Notes: generated by a model from the letters alone, not told the origin. Shown: positions 11,432 to 22,171, counted from the first letter of the stretch. The stretch: 64,000 bases of DNA from Strigamia acuminata (GCA_949358305.1 OX442317.1:13563991-13627990); one strand, 5' to 3'. Numbers and translations: made by a program.

Positions 11432-11568
11432 CGTCGCTCGGTCGAGCGGCACAGTACCCACCGAGTGGCGCGGTACCCGAGTTCTTCTGGCGCCAGTGCC
11501 TATATGTGTCACATTTGCACGCCCCTCTCGGTCTCAGACTGGCCTTCGGGTCGGTCAAAATAATAAAT
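11432..11568 (+). mobile_element. tRNA-derived SINE-like element
   Basis: The same CGGTCGAGCGGC head and GGTCTCAGACTGGCC tail as at 3056-3232, followed by a short AAAT run. Confidence 0.5.
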
Positions 11569-12431
11569 AAATGAATCGGAAATAGAACGCACCCGTTCTC
11601 GCTCGGTCTACCGGCGAATGGGAGCAGTTGGGGCCGTTGAGCGGCGACGACAGCAGCCCTAACGACTCGTCCCGAAAATAAGTTTCCGCACCGACATCCG
11701 TTCGCTTATTTAAACCCCATGACGCGCGCGTGGTTGCCTGCATTTTTCGGCTTGTTTCGACACGTTTCGACGTCGACGCGCGACCGTGAGCAAAGTTCTC
11801 AGCAACATATGGACATGAGTGTGTCTTTGCTCGCGATCTACGACGCGCGATAATGCACGTGATGCGATGGGGGTGAGCGCGACACGGGTTTTTGGCGCGG
11901 GCGTCGGTAATGATGTCCGTCAACGTGGATATATGTCCACAAAGTGTCCGGTGTTTATGGCAACGCACCAGGGCGCAATTAACTACCAACGAGAATTGAA
12001 AATGTAATTGTTTAATAAAAGGAAACTCTCATAATGTTGAAACGATAAAGCAAACGCAGAATTCAGATCCAAACTCAGATTCGAATTAGGTCAGATTAGG
12101 CCAGGTTATAGATCCACAAACTCCCGAGACGCGACAAGAAAATGAAAAGGACGCGTTTATCACTTACAGGTGCCTGGCGATCGACAACGAGCGGACGATT
12201 AAAGTTTAAATTTCGGATCTTGGAACCGGTTCCGCGGTTCGTATTCCAATGATTAACGAGATTATCTTCGTAGCAACCGACTGGAACAAAAGTTTCGTAA
12301 AATATCCGCCGTTTCATATTTTAATTTTACCTTCCAGAGTTGACGTCCCGTCGGAGTCGACGCGAGTTCTAATCACCGCGTCCGCTGCATTTTGCGAAAG
12401 CCTTCAGACCGAGAGCAGAGCGAGGGGCCGT

Positions 12432-12545
12432 CGTCGCTCGGTCGAGCGGCACAGTACCCACCGAGTGGCGCGGTACCCGAGTTCTTCTGACGCCAGTGCC
12501 GATAGGTGTCCCTTTTGCACGCCCCTCTCGGTCTCAGACTGGCCT
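12432..12545 (+). mobile_element. tRNA-derived SINE-like element, tail altered
   Basis: The duplicate of the copy at 11432. The tail reads CCTTCTGGTCAGTC instead of CCTTCGGGTCGGTC, and there is no AAAT run. Confidence 0.5.
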
Positions 12546-12927
12546 TCTGGTCAGTCACAATAACAAATCAAAAATAAGCTACACAACTGACAAAAGTTAT
12601 GATTAAAATGCTGATTAAAAATGTAATAATATTGTTGCCAAATAACTGACGACTATAAATAAATTTTCCACATTGAAATTGTCCGTAAAATCCGAAGTAA
12701 AATTCATCGGAGGAAATTATACCTGTGCACCTCGCTGCGCGGTATCTGCGCATGCGCATTTACGATTTAACGCAAACTTTAAATTAATCCCAGAATCCAT
12801 CATTGTTCGCAATTGTGATTGCGTCTGGAATTGTGTGCTATTTTAATTGTAAATTTTAATATTTCAATAATCTCAAATCAAACTGAAAAAAAAAAAAAAA
12901 AAAAAATATTCATTTCATTAAATTCTG

Positions 12928-13075
12928 ATTGTCGCCCCTCTCGACCACGTTGCGTTCATTATCACGCATTAGGGCGCGCTCAAACGCGCGTACCATTAGA
13001 GGCGACGCGTTTGCGTTGGTGCACTGATGTGCGCTTCTCTCGCGGGTGGGCGCAAAGAAATGGAGAGGAAAAGAG
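12928..13075 (+). repeat. Dispersed repeat upstream of thymidine kinase
   Basis: A CGCATTAGG..GCGC..CAAACGCGCGTAC block followed by a GGTGACGCG-like block. Versions recur near 21310, 24140 and 25815. It lies 300-600 bp upstream of the kinase's inferred first exon, so it may contribute promoter sequence. Confidence 0.5.
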
Positions 13076-13300
13076 AAAACGTAAAGAAGAGAATGGAAAG
13101 AATCCTCTCTTTATTTTTTTTTATTTCTTTATTTATTTATTTATTTTTTTTCTTAATTTCTAATTTGTGTCACCGAGTGTCGCGTCGTATTCTCGCGTCT
13201 TTGCAGCGAGCGACGGGCTAAAGCTTTCCTACCATACCGCGCTTTGCTTCGCGCACTTGTACGCATTGGTTCATTCGCTATATCGAGTTTCGTTTGCACG

Positions 13301-13577
13301 GTAAGCAAACCTAGTCAATTTTCAAAATAGAAAAAGGGGAAGAATCTCCAACAATTTGACCGACTCGTCAATTAAACCGACCGACCAACTAACTAAATGA
13401 ACCAGAACGGGTCGATGCGCGAGCACGGGCGGGAATCCCCGTGGTTACACCACTATCACCGCCATTTTGTTCTCGATCTCTATCCAATTTTAGTTTTGCA
13501 GTCGGACTCACGATTTTGTCAGTTTTTCGTTTTTCATTTATTCGTTTAAATTCTTTCTCTTTTTCCTCGATGGTAGA
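13301..13577 (+). other. Possible 5'-UTR intron of thymidine kinase
   Basis: The donor CACG/GTAAGC at 13301 and the acceptor GATGGTAG/ at 13577 precede the ATG by 14 nt. It is a consensus-based inference and would make this a spliced host gene with an uninterrupted coding region. Confidence 0.45.
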
Positions 13578-13591
13578 CGCAACAAGACGAG

Positions 13592-14149
13592 ATGTCGACG
13601 TCGGCCATCGAGGATCGACCACGAGGCAATATCCAGTTAATAGTGGGCCCGATGTTTGCAGGGAAAACAACTGAACTCTTGAGGCGCCTAGAAGGAGAAG
13701 AAGCGTTGTTATTGAAGCCCAAAATCGACAACCGCCACATTCCCGGAGAAATCGTCGCTCGTGACGGAAAATCGAGAGCGGCGCGCGCCGTCGAAAACCT
13801 CGCGGAAGCCCGAAGACAATCCGAAAATTTCGGGATTATCGGGATTGACGAGGGCCAGTTTTTCGAGGACTTGGTACAATTCTGTCAAGAAATGGCAGAG
13901 AAAGGAAAGACTGTGGTAATCGCGGCCCTCGATGGGGATTTCAAGTTGAACCCGTTCGGTCAAGTCTGCGATTTGCTCCCGAAATCAGAGCACATCGTGA
14001 AGCTGAAGGCAACGTGCTACCGGTGTCGAGGGGAAGCCGCGTTCACGAAGCGGACGTCGGGCGAAGAAGACGTCGTGGTGATAGGGGGTGCCGAGAAATA
14101 CGCCCCCACGTGTCGCGCGTGTTTCGCAAATTGTTCACCAATCGGCTAA
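13592..14149 (+). CDS. Thymidine kinase (TK1/type II family)
   Basis: Single-exon 185-aa enzyme of the cytosolic TK1 family, which phosphorylates thymidine with ATP in the dTTP salvage pathway. The P-loop GPMFAGKTT is at residues 19-27. The catalytic/Mg motif DEGQFF is at 86-91, with Glu87 in the position of the general base. VIAALDGDF is at 110-117 and the thymidine-binding lasso region reads VVVIGGAEKY (161-170). Two CxxC pairs (C142/C145, C174/C177) have the 32-residue separation of the structural zinc site in animal TK1. The family is usually about 190-240 aa, so this is a compact but complete member that lacks the longer C-terminal degradation tail of vertebrate TK1. The ATG at 13592 is the first in frame after a probable 5'-UTR intron. 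AATAAA is at about 14223. A degenerate fragment of the same gene lies at 61645-61700. Confidence 0.93.
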   Translation: MSTSAIEDRPRGNIQLIVGPMFAGKTTELLRRLEGEEALLLKPKIDNRHIPGEIVARDGKSRAARAVENLAEARRQSENFGIIGIDEGQFFEDLVQFCQEMAEKGKTVVIAALDGDFKLNPFGQVCDLLPKSEHIVKLKATCYRCRGEAAFTKRTSGEEDVVVIGGAEKYAPTCRACFANCSPIG

Positions 14150-14472
14150 CTAACAAACCGGTCGTGTCGTTTTTAACACCGATAGATTCATTCGAATTAA
14201 ATTTTTTTTTTTTTTGCGATCAAATAAACCCAATCAATCGTGGCCACTTATCTCAAATTCAATTTTTATTTAAATTATAAACCACAAACGAACAAAATAC
14301 AATAAAAAATGAAAAATTACGCCGATGGCGCTACGTTTGATAACGATGTCCCACTAAGAGGAAGAAAAAAAAATATATGTATATATATATATATCAAACA
14401 AACAAACAAACAAACAAACAAACAAACAAACAAACAAACAAAAAAAAAAAAAAAGAATGATAAAAAGAATAA
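14150..14472. other. Convergent intergenic DNA
   Basis: The 3' ends of the kinase gene and the next gene meet here. It holds poly-T, an AATAAA near 14223, an AT run and the AAAC microsatellite. No coding sequence seen. Confidence 0.6.
14394..14455 (+). repeat. (AAAC)n microsatellite
   Basis: About twelve AAAC units followed by an A run. Confidence 0.95.
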
Positions 14473-15360
14473 TTAATTAACTAACTGGACAGGTAGATAT
14501 AGCGCGACGAACTGGTGGCGGTCGCGGGTGACTGGTGACTGGTAACTGGTGACGAACGGGTTGCAACCACCAAACTGGTAGCAAGTTGTGCAGAATTGAA
14601 ACACATAGTTTCGGGTGGATCTTGGGATATCCGACCACCCATGCGTCGGTGGTGTTGGGCGATCCCGCGCGTGGCGCCTGTTGCATTGGAAATTATTGGC
14701 ACGCATAGGTGGCAACCATGGTAAGTTACTATGGAAAAAAAAAAAAATGATTAATCAAATCGCGACCGACGAATCGACCATAAATTGCTTTACTCACTCT
14801 GGCACATAGCGCCTCGGCCCGAAGAATATGTTATTACCAAATTCCCCGGGCCGCACATAGATGGTCTGCGGCGACCTCGTCGAAGGTGGCGATCGCGACG
14901 AACCCCTTAAAAATAAAATAAAAATAAAATAGAATGAAATAAAAAGTGTCAAATAAATAAAACCAATCGATCGACCAATCACTCTCACCTTGTGCCCGGG
15001 CGCATTTCACCCCAAATGATGGGGTTATTCACGTTCTTTTTCCCAAACGACAATCGCGATGGGCCCCTTAAAAATAAAATAAAAATAAAATGAAATAAAA
15101 TAAAATGTGTCGAATAAATAAAACCAATCGATCGACCAACCACTCTCACCTCGTGCCCGGGCGCATTTCACCCCAAATGATGGGGTTATTCACGTTCTTT
15201 TTCCCAAACGACAATCGCGATGGGCCCCTTAAAAATAAAATAAAAATAAAATGAAATAAAATAAAATGTGTCGAATAAATAAAACCAATCGATCGACCAA
15301 CCACTCTCACCTCGTGCCCGGGCGCACTTCACCCCAGATGACGTTCTTTCCGTTCTCCAT
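14473..15360 (-). CDS. Orphan gene with recently triplicated exon unit, 189 aa
   Basis: Exons in transcript order are 15360-15311, 15227-15150, 15066-14989, 14905-14798 and 14728-14473. All introns are phase 2 and the chained frame is 570 nt. Exons 2 and 3 are 78 nt each and nearly identical in exon and intron. Their donors, and that of exon 1, are spaced at exactly 161 bp, so a 161-bp exon-plus-intron unit was duplicated recently. Each unit encodes 26 residues with the core PIIWGEMRPGT, and exon 1 is a shortened version (NVIWGEVRPGT). The last exon is Cys/Asn/Gln-rich (QFCTTCYQFGGCNPF) and basic. Exon sizes (50 nt start, 78 nt repeats) and phase match the gene at 8853-9899, so I infer a family. 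Function unknown. Confidence 0.7.
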
Positions 15361-15623
15361 CTGAAATGTAAAAATTAGATTACCGTAAATTAAATACAAA
15401 CGAGAATTGAACAGCAAAACACAATCAATGAAAAGGAAAGGAAGGTGAATAAAACCACAGATCAATCAAACAATGATAAACCGAATTATTCTCTTTTCAT
15501 TTCTGGCAAGCGAGAATATGGCGACGAATTCCGCGCCTCTCCACGCTTCCACTCGTTTAGACACAAGCGGACGAATGGTCGGATTGTTGAAACAATTGTT
15601 GTCGTTGTCAATTGGTTGATTGG

Positions 15624-15656
<33 letters not shown>

Positions 15657-16199
15657 TGATAAATAGATAAACGGCATAAATACTTTCAACTTGCTCAGCA
15701 GCGAAGCACGTGGCGGCGCGGAATCAGCGGTCAGGTATGGCGGATTTCGATAACGACGCTGCTTGGTGAGCGGAGTTACAAAAAAATAAAAATTTGAAAG
15801 CATCGTGAAACAAATAGATGAATAAACAAATAAACATAAATATATAAATAAACAAATAAATAAATAAAATAGACAAAAATAAACAAACAACGTCGCATCA
15901 CGCGCGGGATTCCATGGTTGTCGCCAGATGCCGCGTCGAATCACTCGCGCGCTCGCCATCAGTAGTGTGGACCCCGTGTCGTGAACAAGTGAACAAGTGG
16001 AACGATTAGAGGTAAATTAACCATTTTCCCGGTAAACACTCGTCAGTTGGCGTTTTTACACGCGGTTCGCGGCCCTGGACTGCATTGCTTTTTGCGGCAG
16101 GTGAGCGTCGGGACCGCGGTGCCGTTTTAAAACCGAGACGGTATCGTGTACCAGGGCCACGGTACTTTGAAAAACTCGTGTAACGCGAACCGACTTTGT
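15361..16199. other. Intergenic, no supported gene
   Basis: It contains the GATA array, AAAT-rich DNA and a possible non-coding first exon of the next gene ending at a donor near 16011 (TTAGAG/GTAAAT). An ORF on the minus strand starting MASARVIRRG near 15959 runs into AAAT repeats and is not convincing. Confidence 0.4.
15626..15660 (+). repeat. (GATA)n microsatellite
   Basis: Seven to eight GATA units. A TATC array, which is the same repeat on the other strand, lies at 17819-17846. Confidence 0.9.
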
Positions 16200-16401
16200 C
16201 GTACAACGAGAAAATACAAGATTCTCACTTTTTCTCGGTTTTGCTTTCATTTGATTAATTCTTATGTTACGTTTCAATGCAATTTATCTCATTTCAGAAA
16301 ACTACAAGACACGAATAAAAAGAAGATTTTTTCGTCTGTTTCTTATTGCATGGTGGGTTAAGCCTATATATAAGATTTTTCTCATTTAATTAGAAATAAA
16401 C

Positions 16402-16433
<32 letters not shown>

Positions 16434-16556
16434 CTTTTTATATGTGTCTCGCAGACTTCTGAAATAAGATAAATTGTATTGAAACCAAAGGTAAGAATTA
16501 ACCAAATGGAAGTAAAACCGAGAAAATACGAGAACTTCGTATTTTCTCGTGTTTTC
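16200..16556. repeat. Inverted repeat, MITE-like, arms ~130 bp
   Basis: The left arm 16200-16332 and right arm 16428-16556 are imperfect inverted copies: TCATTTGATTAATTCTTA against TAAGAATTAACCAAATGG, and AAAAAGAAGATTTT against a CTTCTTTTTAT segment. The loop has a poly-A run. The outer end of the right arm is itself a 13-bp hairpin (CGAGAAAATACGA with its complement). It would lie in the 5' intron of the next gene. Confidence 0.75.
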
Positions 16557-16723
16557 TCGCATTGTTCCGCGGTAGGCATCAAATGTACCACGTCCAACAC
16601 GTACATGTACGCGCGTAGACTTGCGCGAACAATATGTGCGCGGATGTTTTATTCGACGTCCCACGTTTTGGTTCTTTTTGTTGCGATTTTAATTTTTATC
16701 TTTTTTTTCACATCGAAGAAAAT

Positions 16724-17315
16724 ATGGAAAAAGGAAAGAGAGGAGAAAAGCCGTCCACAAAGTCGCACCTGTCACCCGTCGTCCTTTTGGAACGCATCGA
16801 CTTCATGGAGGCGTGGAGCCACACGCCAAACTTGAGCGCCGCCAGTAGTTCCGTGCATGATGCACGCGAGCGAAAAACTAATGATCCCACGAAGATCAAG
16901 GGGGTATGTGTCCCATTCCGATATTTACTCTTTTGTCTTTTTTATTTGACCTTTTTTTTTTTTTTATTTTTTTTTTTATTTTTATTCGTTCTTTTCTCTC
17001 TTTCTCCAGTCGCTCGGTCGAAGACAGACGAAGGTCCAGGAGACGACAATGGCGGCGACGGAGGAAAGGGTCGAAAAAATGATGGAGGGACTAGAGGAGA
17101 GAATTGAGGAGTTGATAGACAGGACGGAACAAAGACTCAAGAAAATGGTGAAGGCGACGATGGAGGAATTTGAGAAAACATTTGAAGAAGCAGAGGAAAA
17201 ATGGTGGAAGGCGATGGAGGGAACGATGGGTTGGATAGAGGATGTCGTTGACGACGATGATGACGAAGGCGCTGAAGAGGCAATTGGTGGTTCCGATCTT
17301 TCGATGGAATTATAA
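16724..17315 (+). CDS. Two-exon coiled-coil protein, 161 aa
   Basis: Exons are 16724-16903 and 17010-17315, joined in phase 0 (donor AAGGGG/GTATGT, acceptor TTTCTCCAG/TCG) into 486 nt. Exon 1 starts MEKGKRGEKPSTK and ends KIKG. Exon 2 starts SLGRRQTK, then forms a long Glu/Lys/Met helix (ERVEKMMEGLEERIEELIDR and onward) predicted as a coiled coil, and ends in an acidic tail with DDDDDEG. The start is the first ATG after a T-run and an AG that may be an acceptor near 16718; an upstream in-frame ATG at 16634 runs through intron-like poly-T and was not chosen. The KG/S junction and exon layout match the gene at 6999-7952, and the coiled-coil exon resembles the gene at 22172-22854. No known domain. 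Confidence 0.65.
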
Positions 17316-17879
17316 GAGGAGACGGTTTATTCCCACTCTCGTTTGTTTGTTTGTTTGATTGATTTAGTTTTTGTTTTTGTTTTTAATTTTATTTATTCAT
17401 TTATTTTTTTTTTTTTTTCAATTGTCAAAGATGTGACACAACTCTTATGGGATAAAAACAACAATCCCCCATCTCATTGTCTCGTATTGTTTGTTTATAT
17501 TGCGTATATTTTGTTTCTCATTGTAAAAAAAACATCTCATCGGGTGATTAAATATACGTCTTTATTTTATTTATTTTATTTATTTATCTGTTTCTCTTCT
17601 TTTCTATATTTTAGCACAATTTATAATCGACCCAGAGTGGTCGAGTGGGCAGGACTACCTGCCGCATGGAGCCGTGGACTCTGGGTTCGAGTCTCGCTTC
17701 CGCGATCTTACGTTTGCTTTGTGCAGAAAAAAGGAAAGAAAGAGACTGACTGACTGCTGGGCGACAATGATGATGGTCCGAGAAATTCAACCCTTCTTTA
17801 TTTTGTTTTAATTTTTATCCTATCTATCTATCTATCTATCTATCTAATTTTTTTTTTTTTTAATTTAAAACAATTACCG
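17316..17879. other. 3' flank and low-complexity DNA
   Basis: T-rich downstream sequence, ATTT runs, the tRNA-like block and a TATC array. No coding sequence supported. Confidence 0.6.
17630..17706 (+). mobile_element. tRNA-like SINE head or tRNA pseudogene
   Basis: TGGTCGAGTGGG fits a pol III A box and GGGTTCGAGTCTCG a B box at tRNA-like spacing. The acceptor and T stems do not pair, so it is not a functional tRNA. A related block (GATTGGTCGAGTGGACGG) lies at 8768. Confidence 0.5.
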
Positions 17880-18690
17880 TCAGAGTGCGTTACCGTCGGA
17901 GATTTTTTCGTGATTGCCGTGCGCGCGAGAAAAATTGCAACCGACAAACTTTCCCACATTGAAATTGGAAAACAAAATATATGGGGAGATCCACGTAGAC
18001 AAGTAAATCAAGATTAACTTGGTTTCGGAATTTATAGGACACCTTTTAACGCGGGAAACGCAAAAATCCGCATCGAATGGACACTTTGGCGTCCATCGAA
18101 GGGCACGGCTTACGTCGGGTGGCGTGGCGGTTCTGGGAAATTACATTACAGGCCACGTGACCAGGTACAAAGTCCTGCGCACAAACGCTCGAGCGGAGTT
18201 GAATAAAAGTCCTTGAAATATATAAATCGATTTATCGACAGTGGAACTAATTCCACGACGAGTGCCCCAACGATTAATTAGATTATCGAATTGGGTGCCG
18301 TCTGAGTCGAAGATCGCGAACGCCCCGATCGGTTTACCATTTTAATTTCAACTCGCAGTACACGTTGCACCATCGTAGACGATGCGAGTTTGTATAATCG
18401 CGTTCGACGAGTTTGCATACACTTTGAATTCGTTCGCTTCGAGCCATCATGGAGATCCGAGGGTTTCGGTCGAAATTTCCTGAATCGATTTGAAACGGTA
18501 TTTCCCACCCACGGGTGTTCTGCTCCACCACGAACATTCCGGCGACCATTGCGGCGACCATTGCGGCAACGAGCGCCTCACCTACGGTGAATGCGGGGCA
18601 GCTGGCACCGACGAGTGTCGGCAGCCCCAACAACTTGTTCCAAAATAAGCCCACAGACAGACACACCTATAAAGCGTGTTTATTTCAAAT
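17880..18690 (+). repeat. Dispersed repeat mosaic
   Basis: The first half matches 5290-5560 and 8110-8480. The second half (18200-18660) matches 20060-20500 almost base for base over long stretches, including the GC-rich hairpin at 18595-18628. A 30-bp internal repeat (GGCGACCATTGCGGC twice) lies near 18541. Confidence 0.8.
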
Positions 18691-19376
18691 AATTGTGCAA
18701 AAACACCCATTTAATTGTTTATTTATTTGTTCCTCGTGATACGCGCGTGGCCTGTGCGTTGACGACGTGTTCGCGATTTCACGACGGAATTCGTGGATCC
18801 GTTCGTCGGGATTGGACTTTTGGGTGTCGGGTGAAAACGACCGACCGGGGACGAAATTCGAGGCGGAGAAGGGAGAAGGGAGCAAACAAGCGCGCGCGCA
18901 AGACGCCAAACGGAGTAAAAAAAATATCCAAAGAAGATGACTAAACTTTACTTTACTTTACTTAATTTTCGAATACTATGAGCACCCGGGATTCCATACT
19001 AAGGTCGAAATGACTAAAGTCGAAATCCCGTTTCGACCTAATTCGTTTCGACCCAGGTATCCCATCTAGTCTAAAATAAAAACAAACTCGCTGTTCACTG
19101 AAATATCTATATTTAAAGTTTTTACAGTTTTTACAGTTTGCAGAATGTTATAAAAAAAAAAAAAAAATAAAATAAAATAAATAAATAAATAAAAATAAAA
19201 ATAAAAACAAATAAACAAATAAAACGGAATAAAACGAAACGATGAAACAACGATACATTGAAGCGACGATTATATGGTGGAATAACGCCGAAAAAGTTAC
19301 GCGAAAACGACAGTTATTTATTTGTATAACATTTTTTTCCCACATTTTTTACCCCATTCACACATAGGATTGCCAT
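18691..19376. other. Intergenic, repeats and AAAT-rich DNA
   Basis: It holds a block shared in diverged form with 21570-21690 and 23500-23600 (GG(A/G)TCC near a GGTG/CCGGG stretch), then short tandem TTTACTTTAC, a palindromic stretch with repeated TTTCGACC/GGTCGAAA, and AAAT runs. No gene. Confidence 0.5.
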
Positions 19377-19920
19377 TTATTGACACTTGTACATTTTATC
19401 TGGATATTCGACAAAGTACAAATTTGTCCATGGAACAAATCCATACTCGAATGGGATGGTGACGCCAAGTTTACGGTCTTTGAAGAATCGATCAAACCGC
19501 GCGCAAGACATATTCGAGTCCCAAAGGAAACGCATCCCCAAGACGAGAGTTCTTTCTTTCGTCACGACGATGAAGTTGGTTTCGGTGCCTCGATTCACCC
19601 ACTCGACGTTCATCTTGATCTGTCCAATTATTTGGAAATGGTCACCAACGATGTTTTTTAGGTACCGGTGTCTATCGTCGTCGTCGTCTAGTTCGCGGAT
19701 ACTGTCCCGAGGGTAGCCCGTTTCTTCGAATAAACGTTCGTCGATGGCGCAGAAGCGCGACCACTCGATTACCAGGGCATTACGCGCGAGATTCCCTATC
19801 TTCACCTTGAGCAAGGGATGTTCGTTCGTGGGTTCAAGCGGTTTCGGCTGAATAAGAGAAGTTTTAGATTAAAAATTATACGAAACAATTCGTATCTGTT
19901 TCTGGAATTACCTGGAACAT
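19377..19920 (-). CDS. Retropepsin-like protein with altered catalytic site, 159 aa
   Basis: Exon 1 contributes only ATGTTCCAG (19920-19912). Exon 2 is 19847-19377. The junction is phase 0 with GT-AG sites. The fold pattern is that of retroviral-type aspartic proteases: LLKVKIGNLARNALV (15-29), where the triplet D-T/S-G should follow, then CAIDERLF (36-43), a VGDHFQIIGQIKM strand pair, FIVV, and VLGMRFLWDS in place of the I/LLG-x-D-F/W-L motif. The catalytic triplet is replaced by I30-E31-W32, so proteolysis is unlikely. Reverse transcriptase and integrase are absent nearby. I infer a domesticated or decaying retroelement protease. The stop codon TAA sits inside an AATAAA signal (19376-19381). 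A very short first exon is a weak point, and the true start may lie further upstream. Confidence 0.55.
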
Positions 19921-20034
19921 GGTTCAATGTTGCGAGGAACGCCAACGAGACGCGGAAAACAGTCTTGTATCGTGTCTGAACTTGATTTGGATGCAAATGA
20001 GACACGGGTTACGTCAGATGGCGTGGCGGTTGTG

Positions 20035-21490
20035 AGAAATTACATCACACAGGCGCTCGCGCGGAGTTAAATAAAAATCCTTGAAATATATAAATCGATT
20101 TATCGACAGTGGAACTAATTCCACGACGAGTGCCCCAACGATTAATTAGATTATCGAATTGGGTGCCGTCTGAGTCGAAGATCGCGAACGCCCCGATCGG
20201 TTTACCATTTTAATTTCAACTCGCAGTACACGTTGCACCATCGTAGACGATGTGAGTTTGTATAATCGCGTTCGACGAGTTTGCAGACACTTTGAATTCG
20301 TTCGCTTCGAGCCATCATGGAGATCCGAGGGTTTCGGTCACAATTTCCTGAATCGATTTGATACGGTTGTTCTGCTCCGCCACGAACACTCCCTGGTTCG
20401 TCAAAAAACACTCCAAAGTGGGTTCGTCGGAGAACACGGGGCAGTTGGCGACCGATGCGCGCCGACAGCCCCGACAAATTGTTCCAAAATAAATCCAAGC
20501 TCCCACAACGTTGTTTTCGATACGCGCGTTCCTACACGCGATGACGCGCGTGATGCGATGCGGGTGAGTGTGACACGGGTTTTCGAATTGGGCGTCGACG
20601 ATGATGTTTGTCAACGTGGATAAACGTCCGCAAAGTGCCCGGAACGCAGTTAATTACCGACGAGAATTGAAAATGTAATTGTTTTTGATAAAAAGAAACC
20701 CTCGTAACGTTGAAACGATAAAGAGAACGCAAAATTCGGATTCGAATTCAGGTTCGATCCGCGAACTGTCGAGGCGCGACATGCCAAGCGTGGAGGGGAG
20801 CGTTTATCGCTCATAGGTGCCCGATGATCGGAGATGGGTGGGTGATGGGTGGGTGATCGGTACCAGACAGACACAAAACAGAATAAAATCTACCCCCGTA
20901 CTTCGGTCGTCACTAAGATTACCTTCGCAGTGACCGACTAGAATAAGAGTTTTGCAAAATATCCGTCGTTTCATATTTTAATTTTGTCTTTCCGGCGTCT
21001 CGCGCCATCGCTTTCGACGTGAGTTTGTGTCATTGCGTTCGGTGGATTTGCAAGCGCCTCTAGGTCGATCGAGACCAGACACGCTTACTTCAGAGTAGGG
21101 ACCACTCCACCACAAACATTCCGAGGGTATTGGCGCGCAAAAAGGACGGGGTCCTATCTTCTCGCCACGCAGAATACGGGCAGCCAGCATTGGCAGCCCC
21201 CAATAACTTGTTCCAAAATAAGATCGAGTTGATTAGATTCCTTCACTCATCCCGTAAATACCGTAAATTTCGTAAATGTCACAATACGTGGTGAAAATGA
21301 TGCGTCACGTGTCTTATCGCGCATTGGGTCACATTTAAACGCACGTATCGTTAAGGGTGTCGCGTTCATGGTGGTACATTGGTGCCGGGATGTTCAGATA
21401 CGCGCTCCCGTACGCTTCCACAGCGTTGGTATTGTTTGGTTATAGCGATTGTTTGTTCCAAATAATTGTGCAAAAACACTAGTTTAATTG
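20035..21490 (+). repeat. Dispersed repeat mosaic
   Basis: 20060-20500 repeats 18200-18660. Further modules match 3.6-4.8 and 10.9-11.3 kb, with the hairpin at 20438-20472. Two closely spaced copies of GGGTGGGTGATGGG sit near 20828. No supported gene. Confidence 0.8.
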
Positions 21491-22171
21491 TTTATATATT
21501 TAATCCTCGGGAGATGCTGTGCGACCTATACGCCGACCCCAAGCTCGTGATTTTGCTGCGGATTTCGTGGATCTGTCCGGGCTTTTGGGCGCCGGACAAA
21601 AAAAAAGTTCGATTGGAAATGGGTCCCCGGACGAAGAAAAGAGAAAGGAGTAGACACGCGCGCGTGGGACACCCTGTGGAATAAAAAATACCCATGGAAG
21701 ACAATGAAAGTTTAATCCCACAATCGTCGAATCGGTTTCGTGGTTTGCGCTCCAACTGTTAATTAGATTATCGTCGTTGGGACCGATTGAAACAAATTGT
21801 TTTGTGAAAAATTTGCAGTTTCAGATTTTAACTTTATCTATCTCCCAGACTTCTTGCCCCATCGCTGTCTACGCTGTCTACGCGAGCCAGGCGACAATAT
21901 GAGTCCTGAGGTCCGAGAGCGAGTCTGCATGTCCCAGGGGACGGCATGCGAGTAGCCACTCGTGCGCCCCTTGCCATCGCCAGACATGCTTTCGCCAAAG
22001 TATGAACCGTGACAACTATATTAAAACAATGTTTATTCGATCGAAGGAATCTATACAACAATTATGAGTACACTTGTCAATTTATTTATCTATTTATTTG
22101 ATAGAATCTTGGTTGTGGTCACTGTCGGTCACATCGTAACCATCGTCTTCAAGGCCCATCACCCCTTCTCC
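21491..22171. other. Repeat-derived DNA and 3' flank
   Basis: Diverged copies of the same repeat family to about 21860, then the 3' region of the next minus-strand gene, with TTTATT (AATAAA on the minus strand) near 22080-22095. No other coding sequence. Confidence 0.5.

Larger units (their letters stand above)
11010..12545 (+). repeat. Tandem duplication with 1000-bp period
   Basis: About 530 bp starting at ATTGTTTAATAAAAGGAAAC near 11010 recurs at an offset of exactly 1000 bp near 12010 with only scattered substitutions (for example T to C at 12166). The copies end in SINE-like elements. The intervening 11.57-12.01 kb carries a different member of the repeat family. Its last ~105 bp (11914-12020) match 4573-4679, so the block is chimeric. 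Confidence 0.85.

Noticed and set aside
13441-13674. Upstream ATG frame overlapping the thymidine kinase start
   Set aside because: It ends within the P-loop coding region and has no family signature; the kinase frame is decisive.
13592-14149. The kinase as part of an integrated DNA virus
   Set aside because: No other viral gene is seen in the window and a 5'-UTR intron is likely. Gene transfer remains possible but is not shown.
17630-17706. Functional tRNA gene
   Set aside because: A and B boxes are recognisable but the acceptor and T stems do not pair, and a relative lies at 8768; a SINE head or pseudogene fits better.
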